Shown: positions 21,591-32,567 of the stretch, in pieces
Position numbering within the stretch: the stretch's first letter is position 1
How the letters are laid out: each line of letters begins with the position of its first letter
NCBI GenBank assembly: GCA_964059195.1
Contig: CAXKWD010000004.1
Span: 120,562,043 to 120,626,042, forward strand
Origin: Ectobius pallidus
Lineage: Eukaryota; Arthropoda; Insecta; Blattodea; Ectobiidae
Direction of reading: 5' to 3'
DNA: 64,000 bases
Notes under the pieces: model-generated
What the model was told of the DNA's origin: nothing
Databases searched by the model: none
Seen by the model: the letters and a program-made list of their open reading frames with translations, nothing else
Program-made: the position numbers and the translations under genes

Positions 21591-21833
21591 TTAAGACTGT
21601 ACGCTCTTCCTGTTAAGGAAGTGTTCAATAAGTCGTCCTTTCACCTGGATGCAATACTGCACTCGTCTCTGTAGTGAGTTTCGGATTCTTTCGAGCATCC
21701 CCGGATCATCTTGGAATTTTTGACAAGCAGGTACAATTCTTTGCTGTTGCTGTAGAGTTATACTGTAGAGTTCAGCACACCTGACACTGTTCAGACAAGT
21801 GACCTGACTGCTTCGACTGTGTACTGTACCCAT
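21591..21833 (-). pseudogene. Possible transposase C-terminal remnant
   Basis: An 80-residue minus frame ends with RIRNSLQRRVQYCIQVKGRLIEHFL. This resembles the closing stretch (RxSFxRRxxxCxxxxGGHFEHLL) of transposase-like proteins common in insects, several of which carry a DUF4817-type N-terminus. No catalytic region is present. The likeness is from memory of the family pattern only. Confidence 0.35.
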
Positions 21834-21983
21834 TGTCTGTCGTGTAGGCCTATGGTTTGATTACGATTCCACCTCCAACTGTTCACTTTTGTACCTAAAC
21901 AAGAGCACATTGCGGACCGCTTCTAAGTGCGCAACGAGTGAAGCACAACTAAGGACGTCAGTGATGGCTCATAACACCGTCAC

Positions 21984-22578
21984 GATGGCTCATGCTTAGC
22001 GCGTGGGCCTGGCATGCATCGGTCCCGGGTTCAAATCCCGAGAAAGGCGGGCGTGTTATTCGTGATGGACGAAGCCGTGACTTTGGGGGATTTTCTCGGG
22101 GATCCTCCCGTTTCCCCCTCTCATTCCACCAACACTCTCCACTTCACCTTCAAACTCCCCCTCATTATCATCCCGTTTCCTTTCCCGGCTTTCGGGCCAT
22201 CTCCCGCTGCACCGTCCGCTGCGGGCCTCTCCCGTCCTGCCCCGTGGCTTGTGGTCATGAGGTTGTTGGTGGTGTGCTGCATACCTGTGGGCTCTCTGGT
22301 GTGCCGCGACCCTACGGGCTATCTTCGTGAGGGACCGGGGGCGTGGCGCATGTCTAAGAGACCCTGGGGGTGTGGTGCACGTGGTATGTCTTCTGGTTCT
22401 AGGTGAATGTTGGGGAGTTCCGTGGAGGCTCGCAGTGGGATCTGCTTCGGGGGAGCCTATGGGTATTCCAATCATTCCATTCCCAATGTGTTGGAACAAA
22501 GAGCCGACAGATGTGTCCTACGTGCTTAGAGTCGTTCCCAACCCGCCTCTGCCCCTACTCGGAGAGAAAATAGAATAG
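21984..22578 (+). mobile_element. tRNA-derived SINE-like repeat, GC-rich
   Basis: A tRNA-like head (about 21984-22050) contains a B-box GGTTCAAATCC and an A-box-like TGGCTCATGCTTAGCG. It is followed by a GC-rich body quite unlike the AT-rich surroundings. The overlapping 83-147-aa frames on both strands are by-products of the GC content. Target-site duplications were not identified, so the exact ends are uncertain. Confidence 0.6.
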
Positions 22579-22809
22579 TTGGCTCAAAACCACACATTCG
22601 CAATAATAAATCTTGCAAACGGCTTGTTTGCGGACCCATGTTTGCTGGAACATTTTGCTTCTCTTATCGTATACATTCAACCGTTTCGGTTTGCCCAATT
22701 AATTATGATACTCCTGTATATGTATGATCTTTATGCTCTTTTTACAACAATCTACGTATATGCAATGAAAGAGCAAAGTCTAGCTTTTGATATTGTTTGT
22801 AGTTATTGT

Positions 22810-22841
<32 letters not shown>

Positions 22842-23155
22842 GTGTAAACAATCTAATATGACCCAAGAGTAGCAATTATATTGCTGATACATTGTAATGT
22901 TGTCATTGGTTTGTTGTTATTGTTATTCAAATATTATGACTACTGATTTTAATGTTCTCTGTTTCAATCTCTTTTTACCGCAATGAGTGTTGAATATTTT
23001 ATCGGCAAAATAATAGCCTATGTAGGATTGCGGAATGCAGGAAAAGCTATGCAGCCCTTGGTCTGCACTGCGTCTAGCGAATGTGAATTAAAAATGCAAT
23101 GTCTGGAATTCCGGAAATTGTGAAAGCAGTTAGAGAACGATTCAGATTTACTGTG
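22579..23155. other. Unassigned interval with an (AAT)n tract
   Basis: It contains a 30-base ATA/ATT trinucleotide repeat at 22811-22840, possibly the tail of an old retroelement. Nothing else is recognised. Confidence 0.5.
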
Positions 23156-23242
23156 TTATTATTATGTTTATTATTATTATTATTATCATCATCATCATTA
23201 TCATTATCATTATCATCATCATTATCATCATCATCATCATTT
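23156..23242 (+). repeat. Compound (ATT)n/(ATC)n microsatellite
   Basis: About 87 bases of ATT units passing into ATC units. It directly precedes the next SINE-like sequence. Confidence 0.85.
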
Positions 23243-23254
23243 AGTCTAACGTTG

Positions 23255-23640
23255 TGTCGTAGGCAATGTTTACGATCTCCTCACGCAGCGGACCCGGATT
23301 TAATTCCTGGGCGGGACAAATTTCCTAAGTGTGGGATTCTGCGGAGTTTTTCACACCTGTGAGAGAAATGCTTGGAAACTTCGGTCCCTTGTGGTCCTCG
23401 GACGGATATCAGATGGCCGGTATTGTCACCTCCATCCCACACCTTCTTGCTCGGTATGAGTTTGTGAGCGACTGGTGTGTCTCGTCCTATATGTTCGTGT
23501 TGTCTCGGAGGTAGCCCGGCACTGGACTGATCACCCATCCGGGGAGGCCCTCCATGTCCTTTTCTGGTCAAAATAAGTCCTGTTCAGCCTACCGCCTTCT
23601 TAACCCGAGGTAACTGAGAGAACGGTTATTTTGTGAAAGG
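23255..23640 (+). mobile_element. tRNA-derived SINE-like repeat
   Basis: It begins with a decayed tRNA head, with a B-box-like GGATTTAATTCC near 23290. A moderately GC-rich body follows up to the TAACCCGAGG area near 23610. It has no ORF of meaning. The boundaries are approximate. Confidence 0.4.
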
Positions 23641-26240
23641 AAAACATCCATAGATAACCAAAGGTAACAACATAACGCATCCAGTTGTCGAACCCTTCTA
23701 TTTTGTTAGCCCACTTTGTATGATCCATTTGTTTATAACATTATAGAAAAATAAAACATGGATTTCCTATGAAATTACATATGCTAAATGCCCATGAAGC
23801 GTAGGTATGTCCATTACTGGGAAATTTCACTTCTCACTAATCAACCACACAAATTCCTACAAATGGATGTAAAAACACGGGTAAGACTAAAGCGATAAAA
23901 TTCAACTAGCACATATGATTATATTCCAAGCCTTGAATAATAAATACCGGTATATCAAAAGTTTAATAAGACTCGTGGGCTGCAAACAGGGAAAAGGCGC
24001 AGGTAGGGTAGCTTACTAGCACTGCATACAGGAAGTTCTAGTTTTCACCACGATAGCCTGAACGAGAAATGTATAAAAATACTTTCGTAGAAAAGTGTAT
24101 TTTACACGAAAATCTCCGCGAGAAGTGACCGTAATTCGTTTCCACTTTTTAATTTTTTTTAACTTTTGTGTATTTTTGTGATTTTTTGTGAAACGGTTTG
24201 TATGCGTAATTTAAAGAATGAACTTTTATGTAATATTTACAGCTTTTCTCTCTGATTGTGTACTGGTGGATCTGAAGCTTATGGATTGTCCATTCTGTGT
24301 CTCGCTGGATCGTTGGGCAACATATCTTGCAACATCTAATTTTAATCTCTGTAATCGGCTTATCCGACCATTTTCTCCCACAGAAGAATTCTTCTGGCTT
24401 TTCTAGATTTTCTAAAAGATTATTATGACTTCTTCTTGGAATTGTGTTTATGAAAAAATAAAGAACAATCAGTTTGACGATTTGGCCCGAGTAACGCTAA
24501 ATGTCGGCAAGGAAGACACCGGTTGTTACAAAAAGTCATTAAAACATTCCGAAACGGACACAGTCATATATTCTTTCCGGGCAGTAAAAAAATGTTCATG
24601 ACAATGCAAGATTTAATCAATCGTCTAGTTTTTGTGTGAAAGATTCACGGTACACAGTAACCATGTAGGCCTACTGTATACCGGAATATATCAGCACTAG
24701 CTCAATCCCGTACGAAACTTTTGCACTTTCCTCCTTTGAAAAGTCAGAAAACCCGAAATTTAGCAAAGTAATTAGGTTCACCTTTATGTAGTCGTTTATA
24801 GTCACTAGAGCCCGGAATTTTAGGTTTTTTATAAACCCTGAAATATTTTATCAAACTTATTATAATAGTTTTATTTTAGTTTTCCCCCATTTTCAGCCAA
24901 GTTTTTTAAAGTTTAATTTTAACAAATAGGCCCTACAATACACACATTGAAACACATGTATTAATTAAGTTTATTTTTACTTACAATTTCCATGGCTCTG
25001 AACCACAAGGAACACTTTTTTTGCTTAATTTTCAACAGTTTCTAGGTTATAAAACACGTTTAATTTAAAATTACCCTTCTCATTTACAACTCTACCACAT
25101 AAACTCACTAACATTTTTCAAATAATTTACCAATTTTTAGTGACTTTACTTTCAATGCCTTGCTAGAGCAGACACTGTGAAAAAACTGCAAGTTCTTAAG
25201 AATATCTTTAATTTGTTTCTAAAGAAACCGGTGATTTCGGTTATCGATTTCCTTTGCCAGGACAATGTAGTTAAGTAATTCCATGCTATGCTATTTACTG
25301 GCAGCAATGAGCAAAATGCAAATGTAGGCACATATTTGAAAAGTAATTTTCAGTAAGACAGTAATAATTATATTAATTAGCCTGCATATTATTAATTAAG
25401 TATTTTATCTTATTTCAGTTTTAAAACATTTTAGCCATTTTTAGTTTTTAACATCTTGTTTAACAATTCTTATGTTTTATAACATTGGACTATGTGACTG
25501 CCATGACAGTGAAACGGATAATTATGTTAAAAATATCACAGTTAGCTATTAAGGAACAAAATAGTGTAAAACCTAAGAATCCGGTCCTAATAATCACATC
25601 AAAATTCTAATAAATATATGCCGATTTCACCTGATTTAAAATAAAATATAGGGTATTCAAAATAATGTTTAGTGTACATTTAACATTAATTTTAGCTTCA
25701 AAGTTGATCATAATCGCTAGCATTTATGTTTTGTTTCATCGTTATATTCATTGAATGAATCGCCTATGTGGCTTTGGATCGAGATATCGAAACGATACTT
25801 CTGTTCGACTTCAAAATACAACATTTTAATTTTGATACCTTAGCCAAAATATTTATCAACACTGAAGGATGTGCAACTTCGTCAAACCGAAGCTAGAAAT
25901 AACCCCAGTATTCGCTTTAAGCCGTTTAATTTATTTTGCCGGTTTGTGGTTACCGGTTTTACCCCTGTTTGGCTGCCCTCGAAACCCAACTAAAATGCTT
26001 TGGAGCACCGAACATCGCAAAATATAATACAGATACTATGCATATGAGTCTAAGGAATTATGATGTGAAGGAGGAGGGGGTGCTAGCGCGCCTAGCATAA
26101 AGTATGCGTCTACTGTAACTGTGGGTGTGAAATTAGAATTAGATGACAGCTGCATCACAGAATAAGGTAGCAGATGTATAACAAGTAGGAACTTGAACAA
26201 TTAGGAAGTTTGACTGAGACCACCACATAGCCTACTGCTT
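23641..26240. other. Unassigned AT-rich interval
   Basis: No genes seen. A sequence near 24808 (AGAGCCCGGAATTTTAGG) resembles the opening of the repeat at 32708, so part of 24800-25500 may be an old non-autonomous element. Confidence 0.35.
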
Positions 26241-26283
26241 TATGTGGAGAGGAGACAATTGAAGCTCTGCACAAAGCGGAACA

Positions 26284-26394
26284 ATGGCGTCTCACGCGCA
26301 TTCTGATTCCGATCGATTCTCAGCCAATTCTCCGCGGCAACATTTCCATAACGTTGCCATGCAACCGCAGAGCATTGTTACGCTTCATTCATAA
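26284..26394 (+). other. Short ORF in a locally CpG-rich patch
   Basis: A 36-codon frame begins at ACAATGG (26281) within about 120 bases that are unusually rich in CpG for this window. The patch contains GTTGCCATGCAAC (26353-26365), close to but one base short of an RFX X-box palindrome. A promoter or first exon is possible; no donor site or downstream exon supports it. Confidence 0.2.
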
Positions 26395-27210
26395 CCAAGC
26401 TTCGGTCTCTCTAACAGTCTTTTGTTTCCGCCACTGCAATGCATCGATACCGTCTTATTAATTGGTAATGATAATAATATTGTTTTGAAGATTGTTAATA
26501 AGCAAATTCCACGTACGCATAACAAAAGGCATGTTATTGTAACACAGAACTACTCCTATTATGTACGTTCAACATACAATAAGCCATTTAACACCACTGT
26601 TAGCTATGCATAATTCTCTAAGTTAAAATTAAGCATATATGTTTCCACACAACGTGGTATGTAATTACTGGCCTACTAGGCTATATAAATGTATGGCACT
26701 GGTATCACGTAATGCAGATTATCGTCCAGAACTGTACAAATATAAAAATTAGGGTCCGGAAGTTTATTAAAAATCACATTTTTAATAATATACTCTATTC
26801 CAAGCTAGTGTTAAATTGTGTAGGCCTACAGGAGATGAAAGAAATAAAATAAAATTTATGGTTTAATTTTGCATATTGTTGCATGTTTTGTTAGTTTTGC
26901 GATAATGCATCAGATTTTCTTGATATTAAAATATTGTTGCCCATTTTAGTAATTCCATACATTTTTAACGGCATATTTCTGACAGAATTTGAATATTGTG
27001 CATATCCCTGTTAATTATTCAATCATTTACAGCATGGCTAAGTGAATGCTTTGAGAACTGACAATAATTGGCAGCCTGCTGTGTTTGGAACTGATTGTAT
27101 AATATTAAAGCGACAATTCATTTCATTAGTTTTCAATTTATTAAAATTTGTTGCATTATATTTTTTTTTTTTTAAGTTTTGTGATGTATTTTATAGAACT
27201 TATACTTTTT
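26395..27210. other. Unassigned AT-rich interval
   Basis: Nothing recognised except one TAGGCCTA palindrome at 26821. Confidence 0.4.
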
Positions 27211-27357
27211 AGGTAGATTTCGAAGAAAAACCTACCTATTGCAATCGATACCATGTCATGACTTTCGAAAAATTATTTCATATCTTTACGTTTCTCCCTA
27301 AGTACGAAACCACCGCCCGTTCAAAAAAATAAATAAATAAATTGTGATATATATATA

Positions 27358-27533
27358 CAAAATTGGCCCAAGGGGAGGGTCGGGGGAGGGGGTTGAAATT
27401 TTGAAAAATTTATATCTCGGCCCCTATGAATAAACTAGAGTACTCCCAATATAGTTCACAATGACACCAACGATTCGGGGGTTTTGGGGGTAGTTGGTGG
27501 GGGGATGGAAATTCGACATTTTTGAAACCACGT

Positions 27534-27538
<5 letters not shown>
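27358..27538. repeat. 181-bp direct repeat, copy 1
   Basis: Identical to 27696-27876. It includes a G-quadruplex-type motif at 27372-27392 (four G-runs of 3-5 with loops of 1, 2 and 1 bases) and a second G-rich part near 27476-27505. Confidence 0.95.
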
Positions 27539-27580
<42 letters not shown>

Positions 27581-27695
27581 CACAATTATATATACTATAC
27601 CTTTACACGCTAGCGGCCGTAATTTTGAAGATATTTGAACCAAATTTTATTATGTTGTTTCAAGGCTTAATAGTTCGGACAAGTTCGTTAATGAG

Positions 27696-27876
27696 CAAAA
27701 TTGGCCCAAGGGGAGGGTCGGGGGAGGGGGTTGAAATTTTGAAAAATTTATATCTCGGCCCCTATGAATAAACTAGAGTACTCCCAATATAGTTCACAAT
27801 GACACCAACGATTCGGGGGTTTTGGGGGTAGTTGGTGGGGGGATGGAAATTCGACATTTTTGAAACCACGTCTTAT
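27696..27876. repeat. 181-bp direct repeat, copy 2
   Basis: Identical to 27358-27538, with its G-quadruplex-type motif at 27710-27730. Confidence 0.95.
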
Positions 27877-27977
27877 GGGGTATCGTTGAAAAGCTCTTGA
27901 TGAATACTTTACAAATCAGTAACTCGTTTCTCGATAGCTCTCATATAAGGCGAGATTTAGCCCTTCGAAATCTACCT

Positions 27978-28988
27978 CAGCCTGTAGGCCTGCCTAAAGG
28001 GAATTTTATTTGTAATTTATTATGTAATACGGCTGACAAGAGAACGTAAAGTATTAAAATTACCTAATTGATAGAGTATAGGTTCATTGGTTCCGGAGCA
28101 TATTTTACTAATTTTAGAGCTTTTTGCATGCATATTTAGTCTTCTGAAAACGCCATAAGTTTCGGCCCCTCGAGTGCTACCTCCATACCCTACCGGCGTA
28201 ATATTTTCCCATACTTTGGTCACAATCTGTTGAGTCAGTGGAATGGATAGATATATTCCGCTCTAGAACCGGGCCTAAAGTAAACAAGTAGGTCTCACTC
28301 TTACGTAGTTACGAGTAATGTGCTAGAGTGAGTCAGACTTAGGCCTACATGTTTATTTTCGGGCCGATTATATGGCGGACAATATCTACCCATCTACCCA
28401 TTCCAGTCCCTCAAAAGACTGTGACCGAAGTATACTTTTGAGGCTTTGTTATTACAGAGCCTCCAAAGCCGCAGTGTTTCACTTTTTCCAGACGCTCTGT
28501 AGTTGTTAGATCATGTTATTCTGATTAGTGAATTACACAGAGGCGTATAATTTCACTTAATGTGTGTGAATTGTTAGGCCCAGAACAGCATTGAAATGGA
28601 AATATGATATGTATAGTTCCTTTCTTGACAAAGAGAAATTTGCAAAAAAATCACAACCTATATTATTCGTGTGAATTCAATTAATAGTTTAATCTCAGAC
28701 CGTAGGCCTATGTGTAATTCGAAAAATCTAAAGCGATCTGAAATATATTTCGTAAATAAGCGCTGCAATTTAACAATTAAGTCATTTCGATGGACTGTTA
28801 TTTCACTTAGGTCTATATAAAAATATACTTTTTACCTTTGACAGCCTGACTGGTAAGAAAGAAAGTACCCATTTCACAGTCCTGGCAATTATAAAATATA
28901 TAATTAGTCTTCGACCTTATATTGTGTTCTTTAGGTTCTTGCATTTTTAAAATTATTATTGTACTACAATTTCTACGTGTAATTTTAA
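27978..28988. other. Unassigned interval
   Basis: No gene recognised. The 67-aa minus frame near 28020-28223 has no domain. Confidence 0.4.
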
Positions 28989-29001
28989 CTAGTCCTATTA
29001 G

Positions 29002-29379
29002 AGATTATTATAGGAGAAAAATTCCTCCAGCACTGGGACTTGAACCCAGGACCTTTGGCTATTCGCGCCAATGCTCTACCAACTGAGCTAAGCCGGAGCT
29101 CAATTCACAGCGCCAGATGGAACTTCTCTCCTATGACTGATTGCCCTAATGGTCTACCTCACAGACAGACAAGTTATGTCATATGCAGTACTGTGAGGCA
29201 CACTAAGTAGTGATTTTCCTGACCGGGCTCCCACTGTTATTGTACAGTTAACATTCAAGACAGATATATTAGCATTCATGAGCCACAGATTATTGTCTCT
29301 GTTGGACACTACAGTGTAGTACAGTGTAGTGTAGTGTCCAACAGAGACAATAATCTGTGGCTCATGAATGCTAATATAT
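29002..29379 (-). mobile_element. Insertion with tRNA-like cloverleaf at one end and a perfect 52-bp hairpin at the other
   Basis: The block is flanked by the exact 13-base direct repeat CTAGTCCTATTAG at 28989-29001 and 29380-29392, so it is a dated retro-insertion or transposition event. The left end carries a tRNA-like sequence on the minus strand. The right end is a hairpin. The tRNA part lies at the left although it reads leftward, so it is at the 3' end of its own strand, which is unusual for a SINE head. Confidence 0.8.
29026..29097 (-). other. tRNA-like sequence, probably SINE-derived
   Basis: On the minus strand the 72 bases fold as a full cloverleaf: acceptor TCCGGCT/TGCTGGA with one mismatch and one G-T pair, D arm GCTC/GAGC, anticodon stem TTGGC/GCCAA and T arm CTGGG/CCCAG with TTCAAGT. 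The seven-base anticodon loop GCGAATA would give GAA (Phe). However, position 33 is C, not U, and position 37 is T, which argues against a working tRNA. The internal A and B boxes are good. Confidence 0.7.
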
Positions 29380-29381
29380 CT
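29262..29381. repeat. Perfect 52-bp inverted repeat with 16-base loop
   Basis: 29262-29313 is the exact reverse complement of 29330-29381. The loop itself contains a duplicated GTGTAG. The last two bases overlap the flanking direct repeat. Such a hairpin would transcribe into a long dsRNA stem. Confidence 0.97.
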
Positions 29382-29392
29382 AGTCCTATTAG

Positions 29393-30474
29393 GTCATGAA
29401 GATCTTTGTTTTGTAAGATTATAATAATTATTTTATTTTGTTATGCAACGGTATATTCGTAATTGATAGTGTTATTATTGTGCACTCTGTGAGCATTAAT
29501 TATTAACACACAATTATTAATTTTTAATACACGGATTGAGCTTAGAGATATTCTAAAGCCCTACTGGTATAAAGCTGCTGTCAGGTCCCGTTTTCTGCTT
29601 GAGTCCCCCCCCCCCCCAAAAAAAACATCTAATCCTTGGAATTGGGCCTCAACAAATTATTTACATCAAAAGCCAGAAACTGGTACCGTTACGGGATAAC
29701 AAACCTTGCTAAAAGATGGCTTAGGTGGATATCTTGGATAGGTGTATCATTTTAGGATTGTCATAGAGGCACAGCAAGTCAGCAAATTAAAAAAAGAAAG
29801 ATTTTGAAAAAAGTTATTACATTTACAAAATAAATGATTAATGCAAAGAAAAAAGAAAATTTTACCATTTGAGAAATTCAACTTCTGCCGTTACTTGGAA
29901 GATTTGTTTAGTTTATTGTCAAATAAAGTATTGCTTAAAAATCTGCATTGCTTATCTGTAATATAATTGAGTAAGGAATAAATATTTAAAAGAATGTATG
30001 AAGAACGTTTATTTACATTTTTATGTATTTACGATTTCCATTCAGAGCGATAAAATAATGAACTTAATGGTGAACTATTAAATAATAAATCTTATTGTCC
30101 ATTAGTTAAAAGTTAAAACTCACGTCTTTGAAAGATAAAATATATAAATAAAGCGTATGAGATACAGTAGTAACGAACGGTGCAGTTCAGTTGAAACCCT
30201 TGCTTTAAGCATTCGGTTTCAATGCCAAAGGAGAACTTCACAGGATTACTCGATATCATAAAGTGCGAAGTATTACGGCTTCAGCAGTAGGCCTACGTAC
30301 TAGAGAAAGAAATGTGTGCAAAGTCATATGCTGTGTATCTGCATGTGGCTTCAACAGACATTTTAACATCATATCCACCTGCCAGTAATTTAATTACCTG
30401 AATTCCCAGAAATTAACTCAAGCCAGGGATGGGAAACAAACTGAGAATATTGAAATCAAGCTAAATTAAGTACA
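29393..30474. other. Unassigned AT-rich interval
   Basis: It contains a run of ten C followed by A residues near 29607-29625. No gene recognised. Confidence 0.4.
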
Positions 30475-30757
30475 CTTGCCGCACTCTAAACTGGCGGGTG
30501 GAAACCGTTGGAAGTACGTATAGAGTGAGTGACAGCTTAGCTTCTGGGCACGTTCGCCCTTTCTGTCAACCTTATTGTAAGTCTCCGAAATAAAACGTTT
30601 GGGTTCTATATGGTGGTCCTGGTCTGGTGAATACCAAAAATTATATGGGGAGCCTAAATTTTTAGTTTAGTTAGTAGCGCAGATCTAGACAGGTTTTTGA
30701 AGAACACAGCTGACACCAACAGTGACATCACGACCCGCCAGTTTAGACCGTGCCAAC
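30475..30757. mobile_element. MITE with 24-bp terminal inverted repeats
   Basis: The left end TTGCCGCACTCTAAACTGGC (30477 on) is matched by the reverse complement of the right end near 30733-30757, sharing TCTAAACTGGCGGGT exactly. Length is about 283 bp. No coding capacity. The target duplication is unclear, so the superfamily is not assigned. Confidence 0.6.
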
Positions 30758-31351
30758 TGTTCAGTAATTGATAGGAAGATGATAGTTTCGGGAAAATTTC
30801 TTTAAATGAGTGAACAATGTATTATAGGCAAGACGATATTCGACGTTCATATTCTCGATTTTGCGCTCTTGCATGTTTACAATTATTTTAATATTTGTGC
30901 TTTGTATTGAATGTTCACTCAGTTCATATTTAAAAACCCATATGTACATTATGAACATAAATATATATACATTATGATTCCTATTTTTAGGTTCCTAATT
31001 TAATGTAATATTGTCATAAAAATTCGGTAACTAAAATTATCATTAAAATTTAGTTGTGAATTTTAGTTATCTCTAACTGAAAAGAGTAATATTCAATGCG
31101 TATGCTTTATTGTTTTAAATGTACAGTACTATAGAATCCATTAAAGCAAAGGAATACGACATTAAGTTAAAATGCTAGAGCACTTTTGTACAGGTTATGT
31201 TATATTTAGCATTAATAATATGAAAACTTTATAGCTCAATAGAACACATTTCATATTATGTTCATATAAACTACTGATCTTGCTTAAATATTTCAAGTTA
31301 AACTATTAAGAAAATTAATTTGAAATTTCACAATATATGGTACATTATTCT
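30758..31351. other. Unassigned AT-rich interval
   Basis: No gene or repeat structure recognised. Confidence 0.4.
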
Positions 31352-31359
31352 CTAACAAT

Positions 31360-32110
31360 CAGTGGCGATTATTCCATATAGGATGTGAAGATCATCCTAC
31401 ACTATATAATTTATCTACATAAATGTTTACTAGCATTCATTGTCAAGATTAAAACAGTAAAATGACAAAACAGCGTTATTGTAGATCACTCGGGAAGGAT
31501 GTTAGCAGTTCTGTTTTGAGCAGGTTGGTATTTGCGAGGATGTCCTCAGTCGCTCACTGTTGATGTTACGTAGTCCATGCCGTTGTTAAAGCTCTTGGGC
31601 ATGTGAAGGGGGAGGTGGGGAAGAGAAAGGTGGTGAGAAGCCAGTTTCATATGGAGGAAGTTGAGGACGTCTTACGTTCCTTCCTTACATGTGTTCTGTG
31701 TTTTCTCACGTTTGATAGCTTGATTTCCAAGGAGGGAGTGATCATATTTTTATTAATATTTATTTATTTCATTTCTTGGTATATATTATAGGCCTAGCTA
31801 TTATTAATCTTTACAGTGCTGTTTATATTTCAAAATAAGTATTCCTGGAGTAATACAGGTTTCACTAGTGAATTATAAGTTTGATATCAGGAACGAAAAT
31901 TATAGCGGAATAGCTGATTTCCGTAAATGACAGTTTTCATACGTGGTTAAATATTTTCATATCTTACGATAAAGTATTAATGTATTAAATTTATATATCA
32001 GCCTTTATGCATTTTTTACGGCGACGCATATGTACGTCAGTAGCAGTGAATGGGTTAATTCGCTCTCTCCACACCATCCTACACAACTAAAAAACCAGGA
32101 GTCGCCACTG
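31360..32110. mobile_element. Non-autonomous hAT transposon, family 1
   Basis: The ends are CAGTGGCGA... at 31360 and ...TCGCCACTG at 32110, inverted and of the hAT CAGNGGCG type. The exact 8-bp target duplication CTAACAAT lies at 31352-31359 and 32111-32118, the hallmark of hAT insertion. A further shared inner block GTAGGATG/GTAGGATG occurs near both ends. It is 751 bp with no transposase; the 62-aa frame inside is fortuitous. Confidence 0.88.
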
Positions 32111-32223
32111 CTAACAATACATGCTGAGTATGTTTTAGTCATGAATAAGAAATGAACTTAAAGTGTTCCAGGAACTAAGTGGGTATAAAACAACAGTAGT
32201 GATGGTTGTAGTATCGTAGTAAT

Positions 32224-32559
32224 CATAGGCGTACCGAGGGGGGGGGGTTTGGGGGTTTGAACCCCCCCCCCCCATTGATTAAAAAAAAGGAAAATTGTGT
32301 AATTTTTTTAAGTCTGCCCATAAATTACTTAATACAAGTATAAAGCGTGGGAAGCTTAAAACTCGTTATTTTGCGTCTTAATTTTTAAAATTTTCCGGCG
32401 GAGGACCCCCGGAAGCTTAAAACTCGTTATTTTGCATCTTAATTTTTTAAATTTTCCGGGGAGGACCCCCGGACCCCCCTCTCCCTGGGGGGTATTCCAT
32501 ACCCCCCAGACCCCGCGGATGTTATAACCCCCCATATGGTCGGCCTGGTTACGCCTATG
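32224..32559. mobile_element. Non-autonomous hAT transposon, family 2, copy 1
   Basis: The termini are CATAGGCGTAC... and ...GTTACGCCTATG, with exact 8-bp target duplication GTAGTAAT at 32216-32223 and 32560-32567. The left end has long G and C runs. The inside holds a tandem duplication of a block beginning GGAAGCTTAAAACTCGTTAT (near 32349 and 32411). It is related to 47639-48313 and 53798-54069. Confidence 0.92.
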
Positions 32560-32567
32560 GTAGTAAT

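Larger units (their letters stand above)
27211..27977. mobile_element. Composite repeat with 14-bp inverted ends and an internal 181-bp duplication
   Basis: AGGTAGATTTCGAA at 27211-27224 is inverted exactly at 27964-27977. Inside, 27358-27538 and 27696-27876 are identical direct repeats of 181 bases. They are separated by a (TA)n run at about 27536-27577 and roughly 118 bases of other sequence. No target-site duplication is evident, so calling it a mobile element is an inference. Confidence 0.5.

Noticed and set aside
22014..22499. Overlapping ORFs of 112, 130 and 147 aa on both strands
   Set aside because: They fall inside a GC-rich tRNA-derived repeat where stops are rare by composition; no domain.
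29026..29097. Functional tRNA-Phe(GAA) on the minus strand
   Set aside because: It folds well, but C33 and T37 in the anticodon loop and its place inside a 378-bp duplicated-site insertion point to a SINE-derived sequence.
32229..32275. G/C homopolymer runs as a CRISPR-like or regulatory array
   Set aside because: They are the terminal sequence of a hAT-type element and recur at its other copies.
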